41,504 bases of DNA from Beijerinckiaceae bacterium (GTDB taxonomy: Bacteria; Pseudomonadota; Alphaproteobacteria; Rhizobiales; Beijerinckiaceae), in contig CANGOK010000003.1 of assembly GCA_947455285.1 (NCBI GenBank), positions 1-41,504 on the forward strand, in the 5' to 3' direction. Below, piece by piece: positions 26,312 to 34,485 of this stretch (position 1 is its first letter; each line of letters opens with the position of its first letter). A model generated the notes under the pieces. That model was not told the DNA's origin. It did no database searches and saw only the letters and a list, made by a program, of their open reading frames with translations. Both the position numbers and the translations under genes were made by a program.

Positions 26312-26803
26312 TCACCGCTTGAAAAGCGGGTGCCTTACTTCGTCGCCCGGCTTCAGGCCGATCTTCGCCGTGACGCCTGCGTTCACTTCCAGAACTGCAT
26401 AGGCGGGCGGGCCTGAGGAGATGGTGCGTTCGGACATGGGCTCCGTATTGGCCGCCACATGGGTGACGGTTCCGCTGCGGGAGATGAAGATCATGTCGAG
26501 CGGGATGTAGGTGTTCTTCATCCACATCAACACGGGTTGCTCGGTCTTGAAATCGAACAACATGCCGCGATCGGCGGGCATGAAGCGGCGGAACATCAGG
26601 CCGCGCCCGCGCTCCTCATCGGTGCGCATGACCTCGACGGCGAAGGCGTGGGCGCCGCTGGCGGTGACGATTTCGAGTGGTTCGGTGGTGGCTGCCGGCG
26701 CCTGAGCCGCGCTCTGGGCGCGGGCGGCGTCCGTGAGAGCCGGGGCGCCTAAAGCGGACAATGCGAAGCAGAAAAGAAAAGCCAGCAATTTCGAAAAGCG
26801 CAT
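26312..26803 (-). CDS. DUF192 family exported protein
   Basis: The proposed product of 163 residues starts MRFSKLLAFLFCF. Upstream in-frame ATGs (26818, 26860) would put extra residues before a typical signal peptide (cleavage near AARA-Q). The DUF192 core shows AVEVMRTDEERGRGLMFR, GMLFDF, VLMWMKNTYIPLDMIFI and AVLEVNAGVTAKIGLKPGD. The MWMKNT..PLDM.F segment is the family signature. Function is unknown; structures show a small beta barrel. It lies 81 bases after the double cold-shock gene on the same strand, a pairing I recall as recurrent in alphaproteobacteria. Confidence 0.85.
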   Translation of the reverse strand: MRFSKLLAFLFCFALSALGAPALTDAARAQSAAQAPAATTEPLEIVTASGAHAFAVEVMRTDEERGRGLMFRRFMPADRGMLFDFKTEQPVLMWMKNTYIPLDMIFISRSGTVTHVAANTEPMSERTISSGPPAYAVLEVNAGVTAKIGLKPGDEVRHPLFKR

Positions 26804-26884
26804 TCTCAAACCCCGCATCAGGAGAGGCGCAACCATGCCTCTTCCCGTTGGCCGGAGCAAGCTGTCCGGCCGGGCGGTGCGTCC

Positions 26885-27484
26885 TCAGTGCGAGGAGGGC
26901 ATCGCCGTTTCAAGCGGACGAACTTCGGCGGCCATAAGTCCCTTGGAGCCCGGCCCGAAGCGTACGAGCAGGCCATCGCCGGGCTTGAGATCGGCGAGGC
27001 CGAACTTCCGCAGCGTCTCCATATGGACGAAGATGTCTTCCGTGCCCTGCCCGCGCGTCAGGAAGCCGAAGCCCCGCACGCGGTTGAACCACTTCACGAT
27101 GGCGATCTCGTAGCCGCTGGTCGGCACGACCTGCACATGCGTGCGGGCGGTGTGCATGGCGGGATGGGTGGCGGTTGATTCATCGAGCGAGATGACCCGG
27201 AACACCTGCATTCCCTTGACGCGCTTCTGGGCCTCGCAAACGATGCGCGCGCCTTCGGGCGCGGTCTGGAAGCCATCGCGGCGCAGCACCGTCACATGCA
27301 GAAGAATGTCGTGGCCGCCTTCGTCAGGCACCACGAAGCCGTAGCCTTTCGCCACGTCAAACCATTTGATGCTGCCAGCAACCTCGACCAGCTCCAGCGA
27401 CGTATCCTCGGACGTCGTCTGGCCAGGTTCGATGCCTGCCGTCTCAACAGTAAAGTCCTTGCTGGCCACGAAGTCAGCCCCCAC
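26885..27484 (-). CDS. double cold-shock-domain protein
   Basis: A product of up to 199 residues with two complete cold-shock domains. In the first, GSIKWFDVAKGYGFVV (38-52) has RNP1 KGYGFV and RNP2 ILLHV (60-64). In the second, AIVKWFNRVRGFGFL (128-142) has RGFGFL and IFVHM (151-155). E. coli Csp proteins have only one. The furthest start is GTG 27482-27484; GTG 27467-27469 with GGGGG ahead of it is an alternative, which would shorten the acidic N-terminal arm. It likely binds single-stranded RNA or DNA. DUF192 follows it. Confidence 0.88.
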   Translation of the reverse strand: MGADFVASKDFTVETAGIEPGQTTSEDTSLELVEVAGSIKWFDVAKGYGFVVPDEGGHDILLHVTVLRRDGFQTAPEGARIVCEAQKRVKGMQVFRVISLDESTATHPAMHTARTHVQVVPTSGYEIAIVKWFNRVRGFGFLTRGQGTEDIFVHMETLRKFGLADLKPGDGLLVRFGPGSKGLMAAEVRPLETAMPSSH

Positions 27485-27659
27485 AAAGCCCAGGCTCGCC
27501 CGCCCGGAACATCTAATTAACGAATCGATTCAGCCCGACCGGGGAATCACTCATTAACCATAGCATCAGGCCGGACCTGTCCAAGGGGACGCAAGGTAAG
27601 CGCTTGTGGACGACTCACTTTTCGCCCAGCGCTTTTGCAAAAAAGCCGGGGACGCTGCG

Positions 27660-28211
27660 TCACCCGCCCTGCCGCGCGATCCAGCGTAACATGGGCGGAG
27701 CCTCGAGAAGGCTGCGCAACGCCTCCAATGACTGGGGCGAGAGGTCGTGGCGGGCCGTGGCCATGGCGACGAAAGCGTTGCAATTTCGCCCGCCGGCGAA
27801 AACGGCCAGCGCGGCGCCGCTGTCGAGCCGATAACGGCGCAGCCGTGCGTTCATACCCGCCAACCCCTGCGGTTCACCTGCGCCTTCGGCTGTCACGCGC
27901 GGCGACATCAGGCCCGCATCGCTGACGCGCTCAAGATCTTCGTCATCGGCGACGCCAGCCACGCAATCGCACATGCCCTTCTTCACGCGTGCGTAGACCA
28001 TGACCTCTTCGCCGCAGGCGGCGGCGTCGCAGCGGAAGGCACGGCCTGATGGCCAACCATCGCGCAGGAATGGCCAGGCGGCGTCACGCCAGACAGAGCC
28101 GTCCTCGACGAGGGACACTGGGGCGAGAAAAATCCGCGCGCCCAAAAAACCAAGGCCGCCGACGAGGGCGGCCAAGGCGAAGGCGAGGGCTATGACGAGG
28201 CCGGGGCGCAT
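27660..28211 (-). CDS. uncharacterised membrane-anchored, cysteine-containing protein
   Basis: A product of 183 residues that I do not recognise. A single N-terminal hydrophobic segment (4-30) is followed by a soluble region with cysteines in FRCDAAACGEE, MCDCVAG and GRNCNAFVAM, which suggests an exported or anchored protein with disulfides or metal. It begins 36 bases after the acyl-CoA dehydrogenase gene on the same strand and could be the last gene of the minus-strand catabolic unit, although nothing in its sequence ties it to catabolism. Confidence 0.6.
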   Translation of the reverse strand: MRPGLVIALAFALAALVGGLGFLGARIFLAPVSLVEDGSVWRDAAWPFLRDGWPSGRAFRCDAAACGEEVMVYARVKKGMCDCVAGVADDEDLERVSDAGLMSPRVTAEGAGEPQGLAGMNARLRRYRLDSGAALAVFAGGRNCNAFVAMATARHDLSPQSLEALRSLLEAPPMLRWIARQGG

Positions 28212-28247
28212 CAGGCCCCTACCCCGCCGCCCGAAGGCTGGATCAGA

Positions 28248-29405
28248 TCAGGCATAGGCCTTCATGACATGACGCGCGATCACCGTGCGCATGACTTCGC
28301 TGGCGCCCTCGGTGATGCGGTAGCTGCGCTGTTGGCGCCACATGCGCTCGATGGGCAGATCCGTCGTGAGGCCGATGCCGCCATGAATCTGCAAGCAGCG
28401 ATCGATCGCCGCAAAGGCCATTTCGTCTGAGAAATACTTGCAGTGATAGGCCTCCACACGTGCTTCCTGCCCATCGTCAATGAGCGAGGCGGCGCGGCGC
28501 ACCAGCAGAGTGGCGACATCGAGGTTCATCCAGATGTCGGTGAGTTGCCACTGAATGCCCTGACGCTCGGCGAGCGGCTTGCCGAAGGTGGAGCGCTGAT
28601 AGGAATATTTCACGGCCATTTCGAGTGCGCGCTCGGCCACGCCCAGAGCGCGCGAGCCATGCTTGACGCGTCCCGCGCCGAGCCACTTTTGCGCAAGGCC
28701 GAAGCCCTTGCCCTCTTCGCCGACGCGATGGGAGACCGGCACCCGGACATTGTCCAGCACGATCTCCCAGGGCTTATCGCCCATCATCGTTTCGTATTGG
28801 GCGGTCAGCTTCACGCCGGGCGTGTTCATGTCGACGATGAAGCAAGAAATGCCGCCGCGCGAGCCCTTGGTGCGATCGGTCGCGGCCATGAGCTGCATGA
28901 AGTCGGACTTGCCGGCGCCGGTGATGAAGCGCTTCACGCCGTTGATGACGTAATGATCGCCATCGAGCACCGCCGTGGTGCGCATGCCGCCGGGGTCGGA
29001 GCCCGCGTCAGGCTCGGTCTGGGCGAAGCAGCCGCGCTTCTCGCCGCGCAGGGTCGGCAGGAGATATTTCTCCCGCATCTCGCCCTGCAGCTGGAACAGG
29101 ATGTGGCGGACTTGTGGGCCGGTGATGCCATCCTCTCTGGCGGGCAGCGCGATGGTGCGCCCAAGCTCCTGCCACACGATGGACTTTGCAAGCAGAGACA
29201 GGCCGGGGCCGCCATGCTCCTCCGGCACATCCATCATCCACAGGCCAAGCTTCTTCATGCCGTCCTGAAACTTGGCGCGCCACTCGGGCTTCAGCTCGTT
29301 GCCGTCGAGCGTCTCGCGCTCATAGGGGATCATTTCATTGTCCACATAGCGCCGCAGGCTCTGCTGAAGCATCTGCAGTTCTTCGGGCAGTTTGAAGTCC
29401 ATCAT
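28248..29405 (-). CDS. acyl-CoA dehydrogenase family protein
   Basis: A protein of 385 residues with the complete ACAD fold. QTEPDAGSDPGGMRTTA is the FAD/substrate loop, RSTFGKPLAERQGIQWQLTD lies in the C-terminal helical domain, and IHGGIGLTTDLPIERMWRQQRSYRITEGASEVMRTVIARHV is the end block. E366 in ITEGASEV stands where MCAD has its catalytic base. A GGGAGGA site precedes ATG 29405. It begins 28 bases after the LLM monooxygenase gene and probably shares its transcript. It would introduce an alpha-beta double bond in a CoA thioester late in the pathway; the substrate is unknown. Confidence 0.9.
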   Translation of the reverse strand: MMDFKLPEELQMLQQSLRRYVDNEMIPYERETLDGNELKPEWRAKFQDGMKKLGLWMMDVPEEHGGPGLSLLAKSIVWQELGRTIALPAREDGITGPQVRHILFQLQGEMREKYLLPTLRGEKRGCFAQTEPDAGSDPGGMRTTAVLDGDHYVINGVKRFITGAGKSDFMQLMAATDRTKGSRGGISCFIVDMNTPGVKLTAQYETMMGDKPWEIVLDNVRVPVSHRVGEEGKGFGLAQKWLGAGRVKHGSRALGVAERALEMAVKYSYQRSTFGKPLAERQGIQWQLTDIWMNLDVATLLVRRAASLIDDGQEARVEAYHCKYFSDEMAFAAIDRCLQIHGGIGLTTDLPIERMWRQQRSYRITEGASEVMRTVIARHVMKAYA

Positions 29406-29433
29406 TTTCTTTGTCCTCCCAGGTGTTGTTTGT

Positions 29434-30624
29434 TTATTCCGCCGCCACGCGCGGCAGGTCGAATCCGCGATAGTCCTTGTCGCCCAACTGCTTGATCGCA
29501 GGCAGAACCTCGCTGGCGAATAGCCGGATGTTCTTTTCCGTCAGATCGGGCGGCAGAGAGCCGAACATCAGCATGCACAGCATTTCGGAGAAGCCCATGC
29601 GGTGGTGGCGCTCGGTGATCTGCTTACGCACCGTATCAGGGCTGCCGCAGATGATGATGCCCCGTTCGATGAGCGACTCGATGGTCACGCTGCCCCGGTT
29701 CTTCGCCTTCATGGTGAGAACCTGATTGAGCGACTCGGGGCTCATGTAGCCCGGCGGGAAGAACATCAGCTCCGTCGCCTTGGGCAGCAGCACGTTGAAC
29801 ATTAGCTCGATGTGGGGCTTCGCCTCGACTATCGCCTGCTCGTCAGTCTCGGCCACGTAGACCGGCGCGCACCATGCGATCTGGCTTGAGGAAGCCTCGT
29901 AGCCATACTGCCGCCAGGCGGTCTCCCGATACATGTCGAGATATTTCGCCACCGCCTCGGCGGGGCTGTAGGTCTGCAGATAGACATATTTGCGGTCGGG
30001 ATGGGCCGCCCACTCAATGGTCTCGCGGCTGCCCTGCGAGGGGCACCAAATCGGCGGATGGGGCTGCTGGAAGGGGCGCGGCCAAAGGTTCACATATTCG
30101 AGATGGTAGTGCTTGCCCTCAAAGGAGAACGGTCCGGTCTCGGTCCAGGCCCGCACGACGAGATCGGCGGCTTCCTTGTGGCGCTCCAGCGAATGGACGG
30201 GATTGGCGCCGAAGGAGAAATATTCCGTCCCCACGCCGCGCACGAAGCCGCTGATGAGCCGCCCACCGGTGATGACGTCAATCATCGCGTGCTCTTCGGC
30301 GAGCGTCAGCGGGTTCTCGCGCAGGCAGAAAGCGTTGCCCAGAATGGCGATGCGGCCCTCGGTGCGGCGCGACAGGGCCGAGGCCATGACCACCGGCGAG
30401 GGCATGAGCCCATAGGCGCTCTGGTGATGCTCGTTGATGCAGACGCCGTCAAAGCCAAGCTCGTCGGCCAGCTCCAACTCGTCGAGATAGCGGTTGTAAA
30501 GCTGGTGGCCGACCTTCGGATCGAAATGATCGTTCGGAAGCACGACCCATGCGCTGCGATAGGTCTCACGAATGCCCGGATCGATATTCGCATAGGGCAT
30601 CAGATGAAAGCTCATGACCTTCAT
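29434..30624 (-). CDS. LLM-class (luciferase-like) flavin-dependent monooxygenase
   Basis: A product of 396 residues starting MKVMSFHLMPYANID. GGAAGGA fixes ATG 30622-30624; an upstream in-frame ATG at 30663 adds 13 unlikely residues. The TIM-barrel shows ADELGFDGVCINEHHQSAYG, ILGNAFCLRENPLTLAEEHAMIDVITGGRLISGFVRG and PIWCPSQGS, hallmarks of the bacterial luciferase-like family. These enzymes use reduced flavin supplied by a separate reductase to hydroxylate or cleave substrates. No flavin reductase gene is nearby. It lies between MDR oxidoreductase and acyl-CoA dehydrogenase genes in the minus-strand unit. Some relatives open N-heterocyclic rings. Confidence 0.88.
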   Translation of the reverse strand: MKVMSFHLMPYANIDPGIRETYRSAWVVLPNDHFDPKVGHQLYNRYLDELELADELGFDGVCINEHHQSAYGLMPSPVVMASALSRRTEGRIAILGNAFCLRENPLTLAEEHAMIDVITGGRLISGFVRGVGTEYFSFGANPVHSLERHKEAADLVVRAWTETGPFSFEGKHYHLEYVNLWPRPFQQPHPPIWCPSQGSRETIEWAAHPDRKYVYLQTYSPAEAVAKYLDMYRETAWRQYGYEASSSQIAWCAPVYVAETDEQAIVEAKPHIELMFNVLLPKATELMFFPPGYMSPESLNQVLTMKAKNRGSVTIESLIERGIIICGSPDTVRKQITERHHRMGFSEMLCMLMFGSLPPDLTEKNIRLFASEVLPAIKQLGDKDYRGFDLPRVAAE

Positions 30625-30692
30625 GGCGTGTCCTTCCCGTATATTCCCGCCCTTAAATTCCAACAGCCCGGTCGAGCGGGCTGCCTATTTTC

Positions 30693-31733
30693 TCAGCCCA
30701 GCGTCGGATCAAGTACGATCTTACCCATTCCTGGATCGCTTTCCATGAGGCGATGCGCCTCAGCGGCCTGCGACAGGGGCAGCACATGAGCGATCCGTAC
30801 CTTGATCTTGCCTTCGGCCGCCGCAGCGAAGCAGAGCGGCAGATCGGCAGGCTTGTAGCCCGGCATCCCCTTGATGGTGATGCGCTTGTCATAGAGGTGG
30901 TGGAAGTCGATCGTGGCTTCCGGCCCGCCATGGGCGCCCGCCGTCACCATGCGCCCGCCTTCGCCCAGCGCCTTGAAGGCCTTGGGCAGAACCTTGGGGT
31001 TCGCGATATTGTCGTAGAGGACATTCACGCCCTTGCCGCCGGTGATGCGCATGACCTCGGCGGTCAGATCCTCGCTGGCGTAATCGATGGCGTGATCGGC
31101 GCCGAGCTCCAGACCCGAATCCGCCCGCGCGCGTCCGCCCGCCGTGCAGATGACATTCGCGCCGATGACGTGCTTGGCGATCTGGATGCCGACGGAGCCG
31201 AGGTTGCCGCTGGCGCCCATGATCAGCACCCATTCGCCAGCCTTCAACTGCGCCACATTGCAAAGAAGGTTCCACGCAGTCGGGCAATGGCGCATGACCA
31301 CCGCCGCCTCATGGAAATCGAGATTTTTGGGCAGCATGTTGGTTTTGAACGCGGGCACGCAGACCATCTCGGCGAAGCCGCCGGGCCGCTTGATGCCCAT
31401 CATGCCCTGCGGGCCGGAATAGCCCGCACCATCTTCGGCGCAGGGATCGAGCGGCATGCTGCCCGCCGAGGCCACATGGTCGCCGACCTTGAAGCGGGAG
31501 ACGCCCTCGCCGACCGCGTCCACCACGCCGGCGCAATCGACGCCGAGGATCAGCGGCAAGGCGGGCTTGCGGTGCATCTCGGTTCCCGCGCGCACCGAAA
31601 CGTCCAGCACCCGATTCACCGTCGCCGCATGGACCCTGATGCGGATTTCGCCAAAGCGCGGCTGCGGATCGGGAACGCTCTCGTAGCGCAGGACGTCCGG
31701 CGGTCCGAATTCGTGGAGAACGACCGCCTTCAT
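30693..31733 (-). CDS. MDR-superfamily (quinone oxidoreductase-like) dehydrogenase
   Basis: A protein of 346 residues. A GroES-like N-terminal domain is followed by a Rossmann domain with GASGNLGSVG (173-182), the NAD(P)-binding turn. The GHE catalytic-zinc motif and the four-cysteine structural-zinc lobe of true alcohol dehydrogenases are absent, so a zinc-free quinone-reductase or enoyl-reductase type is more likely. Its ATG overlaps the stop of the upstream hydrolase gene by four bases (ATGA, 31730-31733), which indicates translational coupling. Confidence 0.88.
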   Translation of the reverse strand: MKAVVLHEFGPPDVLRYESVPDPQPRFGEIRIRVHAATVNRVLDVSVRAGTEMHRKPALPLILGVDCAGVVDAVGEGVSRFKVGDHVASAGSMPLDPCAEDGAGYSGPQGMMGIKRPGGFAEMVCVPAFKTNMLPKNLDFHEAAVVMRHCPTAWNLLCNVAQLKAGEWVLIMGASGNLGSVGIQIAKHVIGANVICTAGGRARADSGLELGADHAIDYASEDLTAEVMRITGGKGVNVLYDNIANPKVLPKAFKALGEGGRMVTAGAHGGPEATIDFHHLYDKRITIKGMPGYKPADLPLCFAAAAEGKIKVRIAHVLPLSQAAEAHRLMESDPGMGKIVLDPTLG

Positions 31734-32656
31734 GTGCGCGGCTCCCCTTTGAAATCGCGGCGCATGAGCTTCAGGCTCGCGCGGCCGAGGATGCCATAGG
31801 GGTTCGCCAACGTCTCGGCGATCTCGAAGTGGTTGTAGCCACGAGCCACGATCTCGCGAACGGATTTTCCTGACTTTCTAACGGCTTCTGCGAATTCCCT
31901 GCCTTGGCGCTGGAACTCGGGGGATTCGCAATCGCCATAGGCGACCACGATGGGGCAATGCAGCCGATCAAGATGACGAATGGAAGAAAGTTGCTCGACC
32001 ATCTCATTGGTGAAGTTCACATATTTGCTGCGCGCCGAGAGCCGCACGGGGGCGAGCTCATACATGCCGCTGCAGACGACGCCGCCCTTGAGGATCGTGT
32101 TGGGCACGCCGTATTGGCCTTCCCAATCGGTCGTCAGGATATTGCCGGTGAGATGGGCGCCGGAGGAATGGCCGAAGACATAGATGTTGTCAGGATCGGC
32201 ATCGAAGGAAGAGGCGTTCTTCCAGACCCAGGCGACCGCACGGCGCACCTGATCGATCATGGGGAAGAGCGTGCCGCCGGCTTCATCGACATTGATGAAA
32301 TCGAGCGCGATGAAATTGACCCCTGCCGCATGGAAGAGCTCGGCAGGCGCGTGGCAGCGCGACGAGGAGCCGCTGCGCCAGGCTCCGCCATGGACATAGA
32401 TCATGATGGGCGCGCCGGGCTGCTTGGCCTTGAAGAGATCGAGCTTCTCGATCTCCGTGGGGCCATAAGAGAGGCGGATCGCGCCGCCCAGCCGCTCGCG
32501 GGCGCCAGCGCTGTTGACCTCGGTGCGGGCATGGACAATCGCCTGATTGGGCGCCCAGTTGGACTGATCATAGCAACGGTCGAGCTCGACCTGATCATAG
32601 TCCATGAAAACGAGCGGCCCCTTGACCCGCCCGGCCTGATCACCCTGTCCGCTCAT
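31730..32656 (-). CDS. alpha/beta hydrolase, arylformamidase-like
   Basis: A product of 308 residues starting MSGQGDQAG, fixed by a strong GGGAGGA site; a longer frame to 32797 is rejected. HGGAW (89-93) is the oxyanion motif typical of kynurenine formamidase and related carboxylesterases. The catalytic triad is S164 in GHSSGAH, D242 in YGDCES and H276 in YNHFEI. Such enzymes hydrolyse formamides or esters of aromatic amines. In this cluster it may cleave an amide or ester produced by ring oxidation; that is inference. It starts 65 bases after the ferredoxin gene and overlaps the MDR gene. Confidence 0.86.
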   Translation of the reverse strand: MSGQGDQAGRVKGPLVFMDYDQVELDRCYDQSNWAPNQAIVHARTEVNSAGARERLGGAIRLSYGPTEIEKLDLFKAKQPGAPIMIYVHGGAWRSGSSSRCHAPAELFHAAGVNFIALDFINVDEAGGTLFPMIDQVRRAVAWVWKNASSFDADPDNIYVFGHSSGAHLTGNILTTDWEGQYGVPNTILKGGVVCSGMYELAPVRLSARSKYVNFTNEMVEQLSSIRHLDRLHCPIVVAYGDCESPEFQRQGREFAEAVRKSGKSVREIVARGYNHFEIAETLANPYGILGRASLKLMRRDFKGEPRT

Positions 32657-32721
32657 AGTTCCTCCCAATTCCCTCGACGCATGGTGGCGCCGCTTGGGGC
32701 GCGCTTGCAAGCGTCTTCGCC

Positions 32722-33048
32722 TCAGCCCTCGCCGAGCAGGGCGTAAACCTCTTCGCCCCGCACCTCGACCGGATAAGTCTTCAGGTCGACGGTGCAAGGC
32801 GCCAGCACCGCCTTGCCGGTGCGCACGTCAAAGCCGCCGAAGTGCATGGAGCATTCCACGAGCTCGCCATCGAGCTCGCCCTCGGTCAGGCTCGACAGGC
32901 CGTGGGTGCAGCAATCGTCGGTCGCATAGAAGGAGCCTTCGACATTGTAGACCGCCAGCGCCGGGCCATCCGCCCGGTCGACGCGCCGCATGGAGCCGGG
33001 CGCGAGGTCAGACACAGTGCACAAAAGCAGCGATTTTTCAGCCGACAT
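32722..33048 (-). CDS. Rieske-type ferredoxin of a ring-hydroxylating dioxygenase
   Basis: A product of 108 residues starting MSAEKSLL, with GGAGAA properly spaced; an upstream ATG at 33138 would add 30 residues and lacks support. The Rieske [2Fe-2S] ligands are C47 and H49 in CTHG, and C66 and H69 in CSMHFGGF. Size and motifs match NDO/BphF-type ferredoxins that pass electrons to the oxygenase. It heads the minus-strand unit, opposite the oxygenase alpha gene, with a 150-base divergent control region between them. No ferredoxin reductase is in the window, so the electron source is unknown. Confidence 0.92.
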   Translation of the reverse strand: MSAEKSLLLCTVSDLAPGSMRRVDRADGPALAVYNVEGSFYATDDCCTHGLSSLTEGELDGELVECSMHFGGFDVRTGKAVLAPCTVDLKTYPVEVRGEEVYALLGEG

Positions 33049-33101
33049 GCGGTTCTCCAGATCGAATTGTGCAGCGCAGCATGGCGCAGCAGGACGCTTG
33101 G

Positions 33102-33119
33102 TTGGCACCCTTATGCCAA
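33102..33119. promoter_or_regulatory. perfect dyad (candidate operator) in the divergent control region
   Basis: TTGGCA (33102-33107) and TGCCAA (33114-33119) are perfect inverted 6-mers around a 6-base spacer, 18 bp in all. The dyad is centred about 56 bases before the predicted start of the oxygenase transcript, a usual place for an activator of class I/II type, and lies between the two divergent units. No candidate regulator gene is in the window. The regulator family cannot be told from the dyad alone. Confidence 0.55.
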
Positions 33120-33131
33120 AAGCTGCGCGAA

Positions 33132-33160
33132 TTGACACTCCCGAGGGGCAAAACTATTCA
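33132..33160 (+). promoter_or_regulatory. predicted promoter of the ring-hydroxylating dioxygenase genes
   Basis: The consensus -35 TTGACA (33132-33137) is followed after exactly 17 bases by TATTCA (33155-33160). Transcription would start near 33167, downstream of the ATG at 33160-33162. That ATG therefore cannot be the start, and ATG 33199 must be used. The candidate operator ends 12 bases before the -35. Confidence 0.6.
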
Positions 33161-33198
33161 TGACGTCACGCTTAACCCAGCTTTTCGAGGATCCGCCC

Positions 33199-34485
33199 AT
33201 GCCAGCCAATGGCTCATACGTGATCGACGACAAGGAGAAGGGGATCTTCCTTCTCGATCGATCCGTTCACGTCTCCGAGGAAATTCTGCGCGAAGAAATG
33301 CGCAAGATTTTCGCAAAATGCTGGATTTACGTCGGCCATGCGTCCGAGGTTAAGAAGCCCGGCGACTTCGTCAGCCGCAAGGTGGCGGGCCGTCCGATCA
33401 TCTTCGTGCGCGACCAGAAGGGTCAGGTTCGCTGCCTCTTCAACACCTGCCGCCATCGCGGCTCGGTGGTCACGACCGAGCGCTGCGGCAACGCCCGCCG
33501 ATTCATGTGCGTCTATCACGGCTGGAGCTATGGCAATGACGGGTCGCTGGCCCGCGTGCCCAGCGAAGAAGCCTATACGTCTGCTTTCGACAAGGGCGAT
33601 CTGGGGCTCAGGACCCCTGCCCGCTTCGAGAGCTACAAGGATTTCTGGTTCATGAACCTCGATCCGAACGCCCAGCCGCTGGCCGAGTACCTCGGCAAGG
33701 CGACGGAATATATGGACCTCGTGGTCGACCAGTCGCCCTCAGGCCAGATGGAAGTTCTGCCCGGCACGCAGGAATATGACGTCGCAGCCAACTGGAAGCT
33801 GATGGTCGAAAACAGCGTGGACGACTACCACCTGCCCACGACCCATTCGACCTGGCTGAACTTCATGAAGAATTCCGGCGTGGTCATGGAGCCGCCGAAG
33901 GGCGCGGGCATGGTGCTGCCAACCAAGGGCCTCGCGATTGATCTTGGCAACGGCCATTTCACCACGGACAACGTGAATTTCCGCGGACGCCCCGTCGCCG
34001 CCTGGATCCCGCTCTACGGCGAGGCCGCCAAGGAAGAGATGGCGGCCATCCGCGCCGAACTCGTCGAGCGCCTCGGCGCAGACCGCGCCAAGCGCGTCGC
34101 CGACACCAACCGCAACCTCGTGATCTTCCCCAACCTCGTCATCAACGACGGATCATCGGTGACGATCCGCACCTTCTTCCCCAATGGCGTCGACAAGATG
34201 CACGTCACCGCCTGGGCGCTCGGCCCGGTCGAGGAGAGCGAATCGGCGCGCGCGCGCCGCCTCGACGCCTTCCTCACCTTCTACGGCCCCGGCGGCTTCG
34301 CCACGCCCGACGACGTCGAGGCGCTGGAGATGGTGCAGAAGGGGCTCGCCAACTGGCAGGACGACCGCTGGTCCGAAATGTCGCGCGGCATGGGCCACGA
34401 AGACGGCGAACAGCTGAACAGCGATGAATTCCACCTCCGCCTCTTCTGGCGCAAATGGAACGCCATGATGGGAGAACAGGCATGA
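33199..34485 (+). CDS. aromatic ring-hydroxylating dioxygenase, alpha subunit
   Basis: A product of 428 residues starting MPANGSYV, with GAGG at 33187-33190. The Rieske centre is C84/H86 (CRHRG) and C104/H107 (CVYHGW). The mononuclear iron site is H211 and H216 in VDDYHLPTTH, with the bridging Asp D208 and the third ligand D371 or D372 in FYGPGGFATPDD. This is the full NDO/benzoate-dioxygenase arrangement, which adds two oxygen atoms to an aromatic ring to form a cis-diol. The beta gene overlaps it by four bases. The substrate is unknown. Confidence 0.94.
   Translation: MPANGSYVIDDKEKGIFLLDRSVHVSEEILREEMRKIFAKCWIYVGHASEVKKPGDFVSRKVAGRPIIFVRDQKGQVRCLFNTCRHRGSVVTTERCGNARRFMCVYHGWSYGNDGSLARVPSEEAYTSAFDKGDLGLRTPARFESYKDFWFMNLDPNAQPLAEYLGKATEYMDLVVDQSPSGQMEVLPGTQEYDVAANWKLMVENSVDDYHLPTTHSTWLNFMKNSGVVMEPPKGAGMVLPTKGLAIDLGNGHFTTDNVNFRGRPVAAWIPLYGEAAKEEMAAIRAELVERLGADRAKRVADTNRNLVIFPNLVINDGSSVTIRTFFPNGVDKMHVTAWALGPVEESESARARRLDAFLTFYGPGGFATPDDVEALEMVQKGLANWQDDRWSEMSRGMGHEDGEQLNSDEFHLRLFWRKWNAMMGEQA

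Noticed and set aside
28443-29495. 350-codon plus-strand frame over the acyl-CoA dehydrogenase
   Set aside because: No recognisable family, His/Ala/Gly-rich antisense composition, and a well-supported gene on the other strand.
33160-33198. Earlier ATG (33160) for the dioxygenase alpha subunit
   Set aside because: It overlaps the predicted -10 hexamer and has no Shine-Dalgarno sequence, whereas ATG 33199 has GAGG eight bases before it.
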